From the NCBI RefSeq assembly GCF_017086365.1, contig NZ_CP070969.1, positions 310,001-374,000 on the forward strand: a DNA stretch of 64,000 nucleotides. The letters run 5' to 3'. The translations under genes and the position numbers were made by a program. This DNA comes from Paenibacillus tianjinensis. Its GTDB lineage: Bacteria; Bacillota; Bacilli; Paenibacillales; Paenibacillaceae. Below, in pieces: positions 27,556 to 36,837 of the stretch (positions are counted from its first letter, which is position 1; each line of letters begins with the position of its first letter). The notes beneath the pieces are model-generated. The model did not search any database and was not told the origin of the DNA. It worked only from the letters and a program-made list of their open reading frames with translations.

Positions 27556-29028
27556 ATGAAACGAATCCTCGTCTTTAGTATGGCTGTGTTGCTCTGCGGG
27601 CTGGTGGTCTATGCGATTGCCTATGACCGGCCGCTGCTGGTCGATTTCGCTCCCGAGCCTTCTCCTGCAGTGCAGCCGCACACCCAGATCCGGATTGCCC
27701 TCTATGACTGGACAGAGAATCTGGAAGTGAAGAATGCGATTAACCAATACAACAAAACGAACCCCGACGGGATTGAGATCAGTATTATGAATATCTCTAC
27801 GGATGTATATGATGATACGCTGAATATGCTGATGACCTCGGGACAGGGGCCGGATGTGTTCAGTGTTGACAATGCCTGGCTGGCTACTTATGTGAACAAA
27901 GGGTATCTGGCTAATCTGTCCTCCGCGCTGGCTCCTGAGGACATGAACAGATTTCCGGAATGGGCCAGAGCCTATGCGGAAAGCTCCTTGTTCAAGGGCG
28001 GGATTTATTTCATGCCCTCCAGCATTGAAACCGTCCGGCTGATCTACAACAAACAGCTGTTTCGGATCGCCGGCCTTGATCCGGAGCTGCCGCCGGCGAC
28101 CTTTGCCGAGATGAAGTCGGCTGCCGGTAAAATCAGCCAGGCCGGAGTCGGTGTGAACAAATACGGGTTCGCGCTTGCAGCCGGCGACAGCCAGTACAGC
28201 CTGCAGACCGGGCTGGAGCTGTCGAATACGTACAGCGGTGTGTATCTGTATGATTACCGGAGCGGTTATTACGACCTGAACGGTTATAAGCCATGGCTGC
28301 AGATGCTCCTGGATATGAAGGCCCAGGGCAGTCTGTATCCAGGGGAAACTCTGCTCAAGCGCAACAGTGCCCTGCGCCAGTTCGCTGACGGCAATATCGG
28401 CATGATGTATGTAACCAGCAAAGATTATGTGAAATTGCAGGAATATATGCCAAAGGATGACTGGGGGGTAGCCATGCCGCCGGTGACGGAGGCCTCCAAA
28501 CTTGGGGCCGGGGCATTAATGATGATTCCGCACTCTCCGCTCGTTGTCAACAGCGCGGCTGCAGACCGCGAGGCGGCGATTAAGGTCTGGACCTTCCTGC
28601 AGTCAGAGGAATTTCTGACGATCCTGTTCCACCAGGCCTTGGCACTTCCGGTGGTTGACGGCATTCTTAATCTGCCCAACATGGCTCCCGGCCTGGCCCA
28701 CTTCACGGAGTTCTATCCGACGGCGGCCGATTCGATCTATCCGCTCCCGCCGCAGATCATGGACCAGTATGATCCGAGCACCGTGTCGATAGAGCCGAGG
28801 GATGCAGGCGACCGTCCGCGGCTGCAGCTGTATCTGCAGATTATATCCGGCGAGAAGAGCTTGAGTGAAGCGCTGAGCGGCGAAACTGCCCGGCTGAATC
28901 AGATGCTGGACATCGCGGCAACAGGGTACTCTTTTAAGCATGAGGAATATATTTATCCGGGGTTTGATCCGAAGGACCCGCTGAAAGCGCAGAGTCTGGA
29001 GCAGATACTGAGCTTAGAGAAGAAGTAA
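27556..29028 (+). CDS. Lone extracellular sugar-binding protein beside the two-component system
   Basis: A family 1 solute-binding-like protein of about 490 residues. The start at 27556 has a perfect AGGAGGT six bases upstream. A single N-terminal hydrophobic segment (LVFSMAVLLCGLVVYAIAY) lacks a clean lipobox: the only cysteine is preceded by L-L and is inside the segment. It may therefore stay anchored by that helix. The mature part shows IRIALYDWTENLEVKNAI and DVFSVDNAWLATYVNKG, typical of sugar-binding proteins. It is divergent from the kinase and closed by its own terminator, apart from the ABC operon that has its own lipoprotein. A sensory partner for the kinase is a reasonable inference. 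Confidence 0.82.
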   Translation: MKRILVFSMAVLLCGLVVYAIAYDRPLLVDFAPEPSPAVQPHTQIRIALYDWTENLEVKNAINQYNKTNPDGIEISIMNISTDVYDDTLNMLMTSGQGPDVFSVDNAWLATYVNKGYLANLSSALAPEDMNRFPEWARAYAESSLFKGGIYFMPSSIETVRLIYNKQLFRIAGLDPELPPATFAEMKSAAGKISQAGVGVNKYGFALAAGDSQYSLQTGLELSNTYSGVYLYDYRSGYYDLNGYKPWLQMLLDMKAQGSLYPGETLLKRNSALRQFADGNIGMMYVTSKDYVKLQEYMPKDDWGVAMPPVTEASKLGAGALMMIPHSPLVVNSAAADREAAIKVWTFLQSEEFLTILFHQALALPVVDGILNLPNMAPGLAHFTEFYPTAADSIYPLPPQIMDQYDPSTVSIEPRDAGDRPRLQLYLQIISGEKSLSEALSGETARLNQMLDIAATGYSFKHEEYIYPGFDPKDPLKAQSLEQILSLEKK

Positions 29029-29055
29029 GGGAACATAGTCCGGCATTCGATATGC

Positions 29056-29100
29056 AAAGAGCTGTCCACGATCTATAACGGTGGACGGCTCTTTCTTTTT
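29056..29100 (+). terminator. Intrinsic terminator after the lone binding protein
   Basis: Stem AAAGAGCTGTCCAC / GTGGACGGCTCTTT (29056-29069 and 29081-29094), followed by CTTTTT. It separates this gene from the ABC operon. Confidence 0.88.
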
Positions 29101-29137
29101 ATGCGGATCAGTCTGGAGGGACTCCGATGTGAAACTC

Positions 29138-29201
29138 TATAGATTATCGAACTTTTATTATAGATGACCTTATTTAGTAAATTTGCTGCTCCGGCTACAC
29201 T
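29138..29201 (+). promoter_or_regulatory. Promoter P1 of the ABC/hydrolase operon with a 21-bp-spaced direct repeat
   Basis: TATAGAT at 29138-29144 is repeated at 29159-29165, 21 bp apart (two helical turns). GAAC starts 11 bp after the first repeat. TACACT at 29196-29201 is the -10, with only a weak -35. An ungapped 54-bp stretch (29149-29202) matches the region before the GH3 gene at about 38 positions. This is the layout of an AraC-type activator site. Confidence 0.7.
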
Positions 29202-29245
29202 TAAGACATGAAGAGAGAGAATGATGGAATCAGGAGGCGTAGTTA

Positions 29246-30232
29246 ATGATTACTCAAGGGAAAAGGAGTGCGGTCAGTACGGTGCAGAGCCAGCCGTTGC
29301 GGCTCCCCGCCAAGAAAGGCTCTGTATTTAAGCATTTGCTGAAGCATAAGGTGCTGCTGCTTATGCTGCTGCCGGGCGTTGTCTTTTTGCTCATCAACAA
29401 TTACCTGCCGATGTTCGGGATTATCATTGCCTTCAAGAATATCAACTACGTGGACGGGATACTGGGCAGCCCGTGGGTCGGACTGGATAACTTCAGGTTC
29501 CTGTTCGCCACCTCGGATGCATGGATCATTACGCGCAACACGGTGCTGTACAATTTCGTGTTTATCATTCTCAATCTGGTTTTTGCGGTATCCATCGCAA
29601 TTGCCCTGAATGAGCTGAAGAATAAGCTGGCTGCTAAATTCTATCAGAGCATCATGTTCTTCCCCTACTTTTTGTCCATGGTCGTTGTCAGCTATCTCGT
29701 GTTCGCTTTTCTCAATGTTGAATACGGTTTCATTAATAAAGGCGTGCTCTCCCTGTTCGGGCTCAATGAGCTGAACTGGTATTCGGAGCCGAAGTACTGG
29801 CCGTTCATTCTGCCGCTGATCAACCTCTGGAAAGGGGTCGGCTATGGCTGTGTAATTTATCTCGCGGCGATCATCGGCATTGATTCCGAGTATTATGAGG
29901 CCGCGCTGATCGACGGCGCCAGCAAGTGGAAGCAGATCCTGCATATCACGATCCCGCTGATCCGGCCGGTCATTATCATCACCACTATTCTGGCGATCGG
30001 CGGCATTTTCCGCTCCGACTTCGGGCTGTTCTACCAGACCACGCTGAATTCCGGGGCGCTATATCCGACAACGCTCGTCATAGATACCTACGTCTATAAC
30101 GCGCTGATCAACATGGGCAACCTCGGCATGTCCGCAGCGGCAGGCTTATATCAGTCACTCGTCGGATTTTTCCTGGTGCTCGGCTCGAACTGGATCGTGC
30201 GCAAGGTCGATAAGGACCAGGCTGTTTTCTGA
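29246..30232 (+). CDS. Sugar ABC transporter permease, LplB/UgpA type
   Basis: First permease of a polysaccharide-fragment importer, 328 residues. A basic N-terminus leads to helix 1 (VLLLMLLPGVVFLLINNYL), with NYLPMFGIIIAFKNI characteristic of the LplB branch. Further helices follow, with the EAA loop (EYYEAALIDGASKWKQILHITIPLI) near residue 230. AGGAGG lies ten bases upstream. It is the first gene after promoter P1. The second permease and a binding lipoprotein follow within 60 bases each. No ATPase gene is nearby, so a shared MsmX-type ATPase is probable, as for other transporters of this branch. Confidence 0.95.
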   Translation: MITQGKRSAVSTVQSQPLRLPAKKGSVFKHLLKHKVLLLMLLPGVVFLLINNYLPMFGIIIAFKNINYVDGILGSPWVGLDNFRFLFATSDAWIITRNTVLYNFVFIILNLVFAVSIAIALNELKNKLAAKFYQSIMFFPYFLSMVVVSYLVFAFLNVEYGFINKGVLSLFGLNELNWYSEPKYWPFILPLINLWKGVGYGCVIYLAAIIGIDSEYYEAALIDGASKWKQILHITIPLIRPVIIITTILAIGGIFRSDFGLFYQTTLNSGALYPTTLVIDTYVYNALINMGNLGMSAAAGLYQSLVGFFLVLGSNWIVRKVDKDQAVF

Positions 30233-30262
30233 GTAAAGAAAGATTAGGAGGAGAGAAATGCT

Positions 30263-31156
30263 GTGACCAATAATGAAATCTCTAAATTTACGAATCTGCT
30301 GCTCCACCTTATATTTATCATCCTGACGATCACCTGCCTGCTGCCGATTGTACTGGTCTTCATGATCTCCATTACCGATTACGATACGATTGTGCTGAAT
30401 GGTTATCAATTTTTCCCGGAGAAGTTCAGTCTGGAGGCGTACAGCTATATCTTTAAGGATTATACCGTCATTGTAAAAGCCTACGGGGTGTCTATCTTCG
30501 TCACAGTGATCGGTACACTGCTGAGTGTATTTATCTCTTCGCTGTATGCGTATCCGATTTCCCGGACGGACTTCAAATACCGCGGCATTTTTGCCTTTCT
30601 GATTTTTTTTACAATGCTGTTCGGCGGGGGCCTGGTGCCCTGGTACATGGTGTACACGCAGGTGCTCGATCTCAAAAACTCGGTCTGGGCGCTGATCGTT
30701 CCGATGCTGCTCTCTCCGTTCAATGTGCTGATAATGAAAACCTATTTCCAGATGTCCGTGCCGCCGGCACTGATCGAAGCCTCCAAAATTGACGGGGCCG
30801 GCGAGCTGAGAACCTTTTTCCGGATTGTTTTCCCGCTGTCCCTGCCGGTCTTCGCCACGATTGGGCTGTTCAACACCCTGCATTACTGGAACGACTGGTT
30901 CAACAGCATGATCTTCATTACCGATACCGATCTTTATTCCCTGCAGTATCTGATGTACAAAATGATCTCCCAGGCGGACTATTTGAGCCGCAACGGGGCT
31001 TTGATCCAAGGCTCGGCCACCGAGCTGGCCAAACTTCCGGGGGAGACGATCCGCATGGCGATGGCCCTGATCGGGATTGGTCCGATTGTGCTGGCGTATC
31101 CGTTTTTCCAGCGCTATTTCATCAGAGGCTTAACGCTCGGCTCCATTAAAGGCTAA
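30263..31156 (+). CDS. Sugar ABC transporter permease, YtcP type
   Basis: Second permease subunit, 297 residues, starting at GTG 30263 behind AGGAGGAG. The ATG at 30258 reads only two codons. The first hydrophobic helix (LHLIFIILTITCLLPIVLVFMISI) begins near residue 14. The EAA loop ALIEASKIDGAGELRTFFRIVFPLS lies at about residues 170-195. The C-terminal FIRGLTLGSIKG is typical of the YtcP branch. It partners the preceding permease and the following lipoprotein. Confidence 0.95.
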   Translation: MTNNEISKFTNLLLHLIFIILTITCLLPIVLVFMISITDYDTIVLNGYQFFPEKFSLEAYSYIFKDYTVIVKAYGVSIFVTVIGTLLSVFISSLYAYPISRTDFKYRGIFAFLIFFTMLFGGGLVPWYMVYTQVLDLKNSVWALIVPMLLSPFNVLIMKTYFQMSVPPALIEASKIDGAGELRTFFRIVFPLSLPVFATIGLFNTLHYWNDWFNSMIFITDTDLYSLQYLMYKMISQADYLSRNGALIQGSATELAKLPGETIRMAMALIGIGPIVLAYPFFQRYFIRGLTLGSIKG

Positions 31157-31211
31157 CCTCGGCTGACGCCGAATAGCATATATTTTTCAAGTAAGAGGGA
31201 GGAAAAGAGTA

Positions 31212-32759
31212 ATGGCAATTAAAAAAGGCACGGGTCTAATGCTATCACTTGTTTTGATGATCGGACTTACGCTAAGCGGTTGTGGAGGAAATACGAATAA
31301 CACCAAAAACGCCGCCCCTGAGGCTACGGCAAAAAGCACCGCCGGTCCAGCCGCCACCGAAACCGCTACCGCCACCGCCACCGAAAAAACGAATGAGCTG
31401 GAACAGGTAGAGCTGTCCCTGTATCTGCCCGGCGGGCCGGATAAGGACGTAGCGTCCGTAGAGCAGGAGATCAATGCTTATTTGAAGGATAAAATTAACG
31501 CCACCATCAAGATCAACCAGCTGAGCTGGGATAAACCGGCAGACAAAGTCAATCTGATGATCCAGTCCGGCGAAGTCTTCGACATGGTCTATACCTGGAA
31601 CTTCATGACCAATGCCGCGAAGGGCGCATATGCCCCGCTGGAGGATTTGCTGGATAAGTACGCCAAAGAAACCAAAGCACAGATCAATCCGGCGTATCTG
31701 CAGGCTGCCACTGTAAACGGACATTTGTATGCGGTTCCAACGGAAAAAGAACTGGGCCAATCGGTCGGTTTTGCCTTTGATAAAGCGATTGTCGACAAAT
31801 ACGGCTTTGATGTGAACAGCATTACGAAGCTGGAAGATATTGAACCAATGCTCAAGGTCATTAAGGAAAAAGAGCCGGGCATGTCCCCCTTGTTCATGAA
31901 CCATACGGACAGTCTGAACTGGTTCACAGCGTATCCGGAAAGCGAGGACCTCGACGGCAGCAATGAAATTCCGACCCTGCTGGATTACAAAACGATGAAG
32001 ATATTCAACGAATACGATACTCCGGAAATCCTGGAACGGCTGAAGCTGATCCGCAAATGGTACGAAGCCGGCTATATCAATAAGAATGGGGCCACGGACA
32101 AAACAGAGCTGAAGGATGCTGTAAAAAGCGGCAAAGCCTGGTTCGTCTACGGTAATATGAACCCGACCTCCACCAACGACTGGACGCGTCTGGCCGAGAA
32201 GCCAATGATTATCAAAACCCTCCTGCCGGTGCAGGTAGGCACGAAGAGTCTGCAGGGCTCGATGCTGGCCATCTCCAGAACCTCCAAGAATCCGGAGCGG
32301 GCGATGATGTTCATCAATCTGATTCATACCGATCCTGTACTGTATAACCTGCTCACCTTCGGTATTGAAGGCAAACATTACAAGAAGCTGGATGCGAACA
32401 CTGTAGAGTTCATTCCGGACAGCGGCTACAATTCCGTCTCTTCCTGGATGATCGGGAATGTGCTGCTCAACTACCTGAATAAGGATGAGGATCCAAGACG
32501 GGTGCAGCTGTACAAAGACTGGAATGCCAACTCCAAAACCTCACCGGTCATCGGCTTTGTCTTTGATTCCACGAAGGTGCAGTCGCAGATCGGGGCGCTG
32601 ATCAATATTACGAAGCAGTATAAGAACACCCTGTACTCTGGGGAAAAAGATCCGGAACCGATCCTGAAGGAAATGAACAGCAAGCTAAAAGCTGCGGGAC
32701 TGGATGCCGTGATTAATGAGCTTCAAACGCAAATGGATGCATTTCTGGCCGCCAAATAA
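31212..32759 (+). CDS. Sugar-binding lipoprotein of the ABC transporter (DUF3502-type C-terminus)
   Basis: An extracellular binding lipoprotein of 515 residues that would deliver oligosaccharides to the two permeases. Signal peptide and lipobox: LTLSGCGG, with the lipid-modified cysteine at about residue 24. A T/A/E-rich linker follows, then the binding domain. The last 130 residues (YNSVSSWMIGNVLLNYLNKDEDPR and on) resemble the DUF3502 domain found in this branch. It has a strong ribosome site (GAGGGAGGAAAAG). A 133-bp gap with no promoter of its own leads to the secreted hydrolase, so they may be cotranscribed. Confidence 0.92.
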   Translation: MAIKKGTGLMLSLVLMIGLTLSGCGGNTNNTKNAAPEATAKSTAGPAATETATATATEKTNELEQVELSLYLPGGPDKDVASVEQEINAYLKDKINATIKINQLSWDKPADKVNLMIQSGEVFDMVYTWNFMTNAAKGAYAPLEDLLDKYAKETKAQINPAYLQAATVNGHLYAVPTEKELGQSVGFAFDKAIVDKYGFDVNSITKLEDIEPMLKVIKEKEPGMSPLFMNHTDSLNWFTAYPESEDLDGSNEIPTLLDYKTMKIFNEYDTPEILERLKLIRKWYEAGYINKNGATDKTELKDAVKSGKAWFVYGNMNPTSTNDWTRLAEKPMIIKTLLPVQVGTKSLQGSMLAISRTSKNPERAMMFINLIHTDPVLYNLLTFGIEGKHYKKLDANTVEFIPDSGYNSVSSWMIGNVLLNYLNKDEDPRRVQLYKDWNANSKTSPVIGFVFDSTKVQSQIGALINITKQYKNTLYSGEKDPEPILKEMNSKLKAAGLDAVINELQTQMDAFLAAK

Positions 32760-32892
32760 GTAACTGAAGCAGTAGCAGACCCGGTCTCCGGCAAGCGTCG
32801 TGAAATTAGCCGCTTGTCCGGTTACCGGGTATTCATATTCGCAGAGCCAGCACTTGGGGTGCCCTAATCTTATTAGAGAAGAGGGTGTTAAT

Positions 32893-35800
32893 GTGCGAAT
32901 TCATAAAAGTACAGCGAAACTGCTTGTCCTGTTATTGGTTATGACCACGTTTATTGCGCCAGGCGGACCAGGGGTAAAGGCTGCCTCAACATCTGCCGCT
33001 GCTGTGCTGGAAGTACAGCCAAATGCAGAGCCGGTGGAGCAGGCCTTGAGTCCGGATACGGTAACTGGTGCTACTTATGAGCCGAGCGTGAGCATGTTGT
33101 GGCAGGTAGGGAACCAGAACAACAGCTCGTCTGAATTTGCCGATTATAACAACATATACAGCAATGTATACAGCAGTGTATATGATAACGTATATGGATC
33201 CGTATATGAAAAAGCATTTAGTGAAAAACTCACTCTCCCCGTACCTCCCGCAAGGTGGAGCACGATCTCCAAAGGAATGAAGGCCGATGCCAACGGCACA
33301 ATGAAGCTTACGTACCAGCTGGCGCAGGTTCCTGAATACGGAATCCAGTTCAGCTTCAAGGTCATTGATGCCAGCACGGCCATTCCCCAGCTGGCGGTAT
33401 TCTCCAACGGCCTGATGAGCGGGCTGATTCAAATTACCGGGCTGAACAATGGTGAAACCGCTTTAATGGACACCTGGAAGCAGACCTACAAGCTCTATAT
33501 CCCTAAGGAACAGCTGCATATCGGCAAAAATGTGCTTACGCTGGCTGTAGACCGCGGCCTATACGCGGACCCGCAGGCCCCCGGGTATGCCGGAGATCAA
33601 TATTTATGGTTCGAATGGGATTATTTCAGGCTGGATGCGCTGAATGTACCGGCGCTTGAGCCGGTTCATGGCCGGTATGTCCATCTGGGCAGCACCTTGG
33701 CCGCGTCCACCTTTAAATATGACGAGAATGCGATCCGCCATCTGGCCCCGATGACCAAATGGATGGGCATTGCCTATAGCGGCAACTGGATGCGGGCCTC
33801 CTTCTGGTCGGACACAAGCAGCGGCTGGGACCCGCAGGGGCGCAATTATCTGAAGGCACTGCGTGATCTTAATCTGGAGCCGATGGTGAATATTATCGGC
33901 GGCAACTGGAAGAGCAACACGGAGCTGGCAGGCGGCATGATACCAGCGGCTCTGAGAAGCTATTATGCGGCTTTCGTCAGCAAATTCGGCGACCTGTATC
34001 AGTATGCCGAGACGGGCAATGAGCCGGGACTGTTCGGCTGGGCCCAGCAGGCCGTGGTGGCGACTCATGAACTGATGAACGAGGAGCGGCAGAGTAACAG
34101 CCAGCCTTACCTTAAGATTGTGGCACCGGGCTGGGCATATTGGCCATATAACGGAACACCCGACGGATGGGAACGGGATGCGGAGCAGCGGCGGGAGATT
34201 GAAGAGCTGTCCGATGTGACTAACGGGCACAGCTATGGCGGTACAGGCGTGCAGCCGCTGCCTGGCGCCAGCCTTTATGAGAATCTGCGCGTTTATAATC
34301 AATCGGATGAGGGCTTTGGCAAAGAGATGGCGATGAGCGAGACCGGCGCCAATGACAATCACTCCGACAACACCAAATACGGCACATATGCTTACAGGTT
34401 TGCCGCTGCCTTTGACCGGGAGATACGCGGCGACATCGGCTATGCGGACCATATTATGCAGCATGCAGCCTTCTTCAATGACGGTACGGAATTTGGATTG
34501 TTCGGCTCAGGCATCAACTGGAATACTCACCGGTTTGAAGATACGGTGGCCGTGCCAGCCAATCAGAATGAGGGGGGAGAGACAAGGCTGAAGACCTTCC
34601 GCAGATTGGCTGCAGCGTATGCGACCCATGGAAGCCCGCTCAGCTACAAGGTGGTGAATACCTTTGCCTTAACCGGCAAAAAAGCCTATTTCCGCGCAGT
34701 TGATACCTCGGCGCTCGGCACCTCAACCATTGGAGCATCGGCGGATAAAATCCTGCTGAACTTCGTCAACTTCGAGAAGGAGCCGTTAACGATGCGGGTG
34801 AAGGTGACGATGCCGGCCAGCGGAACCTACACCGGTGAAGTGTTCGGGGCAGGCAACAGCTATGCTGCTGCACATTCTACCGTGCAGCTCACGGCAACTC
34901 CATATCTCACCCTTAACGTGACTCTGGGGGCCGGCGAAACGGTGCAGTATATCCTGGATGAACTGGAGACGACCGCCCCTACTATTCCAACCGGCGCTGC
35001 TGCGGCGGCTGTAAGCCATGAACAGATCAGAGTGAGCTGGAACGCTTCAACCGACAATGATAAGGTGACCGGATACCGCGTATTCCGGGACGGAGGAACA
35101 GAGCCGGTGATGACCGTGCCGGGACAGCTTACGTTTTTCGATGACTACAGCGTTGCCCCGGAAACAGCATACAGCTACAGGGTGCAGGCAGTGGATGAAT
35201 CGGGCAACGTGTCTGCCTTAACGCCTGACGTATCGGCGACTACTCTGGCTATGCCTATTACACCGCATGTGGCGGGGGACCCTACGAAATTCGAGGCGGA
35301 GGCTGCTGCGTTTGCCCTGCCGTTAAGAATCGGCACCAACAACCTCGCTTCCGGCAAAAAGGTTGTGGAGCAGACCCACGGCGGTCCGATTTCGATCCAG
35401 GGCTTTTATTCGGCCTCCGGCGGCAGTTATACCTTAACTGTTGCATACACTTCCAATCAGGATTCGAAGAAGAATATATATGTCAACGGGCAAAAGCTCT
35501 CCACCATTTCGCTGCCGACCACTGGAAGCTGGACCAGCAATATTACAGCCCGACAGTATGGCATCACACTTCAGCCGGGGTATAACACGATTACCTTTAC
35601 TTCCGGCGGAAACGGGGCAAATCTCGATTATTTCAGGCTGGAGGAGGGAGCCTTTGTTCCGGTGTCAGCCTGGTATACGGTAGCGCATGACAATGCTTAT
35701 ATCGACTATAGCGGCTTTGAGCCGGCTCCGAACGGAGTGACTCACGTGACCTATTCGCCGGATGCCACGGCGGTGCTTAATTTTAACGGCATCGGCGTGC

Positions 35801-36450
35801 GCTGGAAATCGGACATCAAGAGCGATATGGGCAGCGCGGATGTCTATGTGGATGGGGAGCTGAAGGGAACCGTGGTTATTCCGCAGGCCGGTCTTGAGGG
35901 CGACAATAAGGTTGTCTACGAGCTGACCGGACTGAATTACGGGCTGCACCGGATTGAAATCGTCGCGCGTGAGGGAACAGTTATGGTCAGCAGCTTCCAG
36001 TTCGAGGGGTATGAACAGACGCTGCCCGTCCCGAATCCCGATTTGACCGTTACCGACATCGGCTGGAATATCGTGAACAGCGACGGTACGCCGTCCAGCC
36101 ATACGACACCTCAGCTGGGGGACTCCTTAATCTTCTGGGCCAAGGTCAAAAATATCGGCGTGCGTCCGACCCCGCTGAATGCTTCCACCGGGCTTAGCCA
36201 GATTACGGGCGGCGCCTTCTCCGTCAATGGCGGGGTTGTCTCCTGGTCGGATACGAACAACAGCATCATCCAGCCGGGGGAAGAGATTACGCTGACCGCA
36301 AACAGCAGCGCCCAGGGAACACCGCGCTGGACGGTCCCGGCGATCGGCGATTTCACGGTCCAATTCTTCGTCAATGATATCTGGCGATACGAGGAAATGA
36401 ACAAGGAAAACAACAAATTGTCTGAAATGCTGCATATTAGCCTGCCCTGA
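32893..36450 (+). CDS. Secreted multidomain clan GH-A glycoside hydrolase with FN3, CBM-like and CARDB-like domains
   Basis: An exported hydrolase of about 1185 residues. The start is GTG 32893 with AGAAGAGGG eight bases upstream. Signal peptide: residues 1 to about 32. Residues 90-105 hold four tandem xxVY units. A beta-sandwich region (about 110-250) is followed by a TIM-barrel (about 255-620). Glu377 in ETGNEPG is the likely acid/base and Glu483 in AMSETGAN the likely nucleophile, 106 residues apart as in clan A. A FN3 domain (about 697-785), a CBM6/35-like module (about 800-920), another beta-sandwich (about 926-1040) and a CARDB-like domain (about 1048-1180) follow. I cannot assign a CAZy family or substrate. 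Its place after the transporter suggests it releases the imported oligosaccharide. Confidence 0.82.
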   Translation: MRIHKSTAKLLVLLLVMTTFIAPGGPGVKAASTSAAAVLEVQPNAEPVEQALSPDTVTGATYEPSVSMLWQVGNQNNSSSEFADYNNIYSNVYSSVYDNVYGSVYEKAFSEKLTLPVPPARWSTISKGMKADANGTMKLTYQLAQVPEYGIQFSFKVIDASTAIPQLAVFSNGLMSGLIQITGLNNGETALMDTWKQTYKLYIPKEQLHIGKNVLTLAVDRGLYADPQAPGYAGDQYLWFEWDYFRLDALNVPALEPVHGRYVHLGSTLAASTFKYDENAIRHLAPMTKWMGIAYSGNWMRASFWSDTSSGWDPQGRNYLKALRDLNLEPMVNIIGGNWKSNTELAGGMIPAALRSYYAAFVSKFGDLYQYAETGNEPGLFGWAQQAVVATHELMNEERQSNSQPYLKIVAPGWAYWPYNGTPDGWERDAEQRREIEELSDVTNGHSYGGTGVQPLPGASLYENLRVYNQSDEGFGKEMAMSETGANDNHSDNTKYGTYAYRFAAAFDREIRGDIGYADHIMQHAAFFNDGTEFGLFGSGINWNTHRFEDTVAVPANQNEGGETRLKTFRRLAAAYATHGSPLSYKVVNTFALTGKKAYFRAVDTSALGTSTIGASADKILLNFVNFEKEPLTMRVKVTMPASGTYTGEVFGAGNSYAAAHSTVQLTATPYLTLNVTLGAGETVQYILDELETTAPTIPTGAAAAAVSHEQIRVSWNASTDNDKVTGYRVFRDGGTEPVMTVPGQLTFFDDYSVAPETAYSYRVQAVDESGNVSALTPDVSATTLAMPITPHVAGDPTKFEAEAAAFALPLRIGTNNLASGKKVVEQTHGGPISIQGFYSASGGSYTLTVAYTSNQDSKKNIYVNGQKLSTISLPTTGSWTSNITARQYGITLQPGYNTITFTSGGNGANLDYFRLEEGAFVPVSAWYTVAHDNAYIDYSGFEPAPNGVTHVTYSPDATAVLNFNGIGVRWKSDIKSDMGSADVYVDGELKGTVVIPQAGLEGDNKVVYELTGLNYGLHRIEIVAREGTVMVSSFQFEGYEQTLPVPNPDLTVTDIGWNIVNSDGTPSSHTTPQLGDSLIFWAKVKNIGVRPTPLNASTGLSQITGGAFSVNGGVVSWSDTNNSIIQPGEEITLTANSSAQGTPRWTVPAIGDFTVQFFVNDIWRYEEMNKENNKLSEMLHISLP

Positions 36451-36481
36451 CGGGCAGTGATTAGGCAGCGGTGCTTGAACC

Positions 36482-36524
36482 GGCAATCCCCGTTTCCTGC
36501 AAGTTACGGGGAGGTGGGGGTTGC
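36482..36524 (+). terminator. Terminator-like hairpin after the secreted hydrolase
   Basis: GGCAATCCCC pairs with GGGGGTTGCC across a 24-base loop. No T run follows, so termination is uncertain. Confidence 0.4.
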
Positions 36525-36601
36525 CTACATAGATTGAACTAAACCTTTGAGGAAAGGAAGGAGTGACGGAGGGGGATTTTGGAACTGTAGGAGCGATAGC
36601 G

Positions 36602-36670
36602 TCCGCCTTTGTCTTCGGATTTCTACCGCTAAGAGCGGTTAAAATCAAGAAATCCGAAGACAACAGCGGC
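36602..36670. repeat. Long composite hairpin in the gap before the GH3 gene
   Basis: A 16-base perfect inverted repeat (TTGTCTTCGGATTTCT at 36609-36624 against 36648-36663) encloses a second stem, ACCGCT/AGCGGT (36625-36630 and 36634-36639). An outer CCGC/GCGG (36603-36606 and 36666-36669) extends it. It lies between the hydrolase hairpin and promoter P2 in the 387-bp gap 36451-36837. It is probably a dispersed intergenic element rather than a terminator, since no T run follows. Confidence 0.7.
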
Positions 36671-36741
36671 CGGAAGTCCAAATATCCACCGCAGTGGCGA
36701 CTGATCCTGTACTCTGAAATTTTATGTTCATTCTATACTTT

Positions 36742-36805
36742 TATAGAATTTTGAACTTATTTCATAGTTGCCTTTATTTAGAGGCCTGGCGGTATTGGTT
36801 ACACT
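36742..36805 (+). promoter_or_regulatory. Promoter P2 of the intracellular hydrolase operon with a 21-bp-spaced direct repeat
   Basis: TATAGAA at 36742-36748 is repeated as CATAGTT at 36763-36769, 21 bp apart. GAAC begins 11 bp after the first, and TACACT (36800-36805) lies 37 bp after the second. Every one of these distances is identical to promoter P1. The -35 is poor, so an activator is expected. Confidence 0.7.
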
Positions 36806-36837
36806 TGGAGTAGAAATGACCGGGAGGAATCGGGATC

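Noticed and set aside
36563..36754. Open frame across the long hairpin before the GH3 gene
   Set aside because: The translation only reflects the inverted repeat and has no proper ribosome site.
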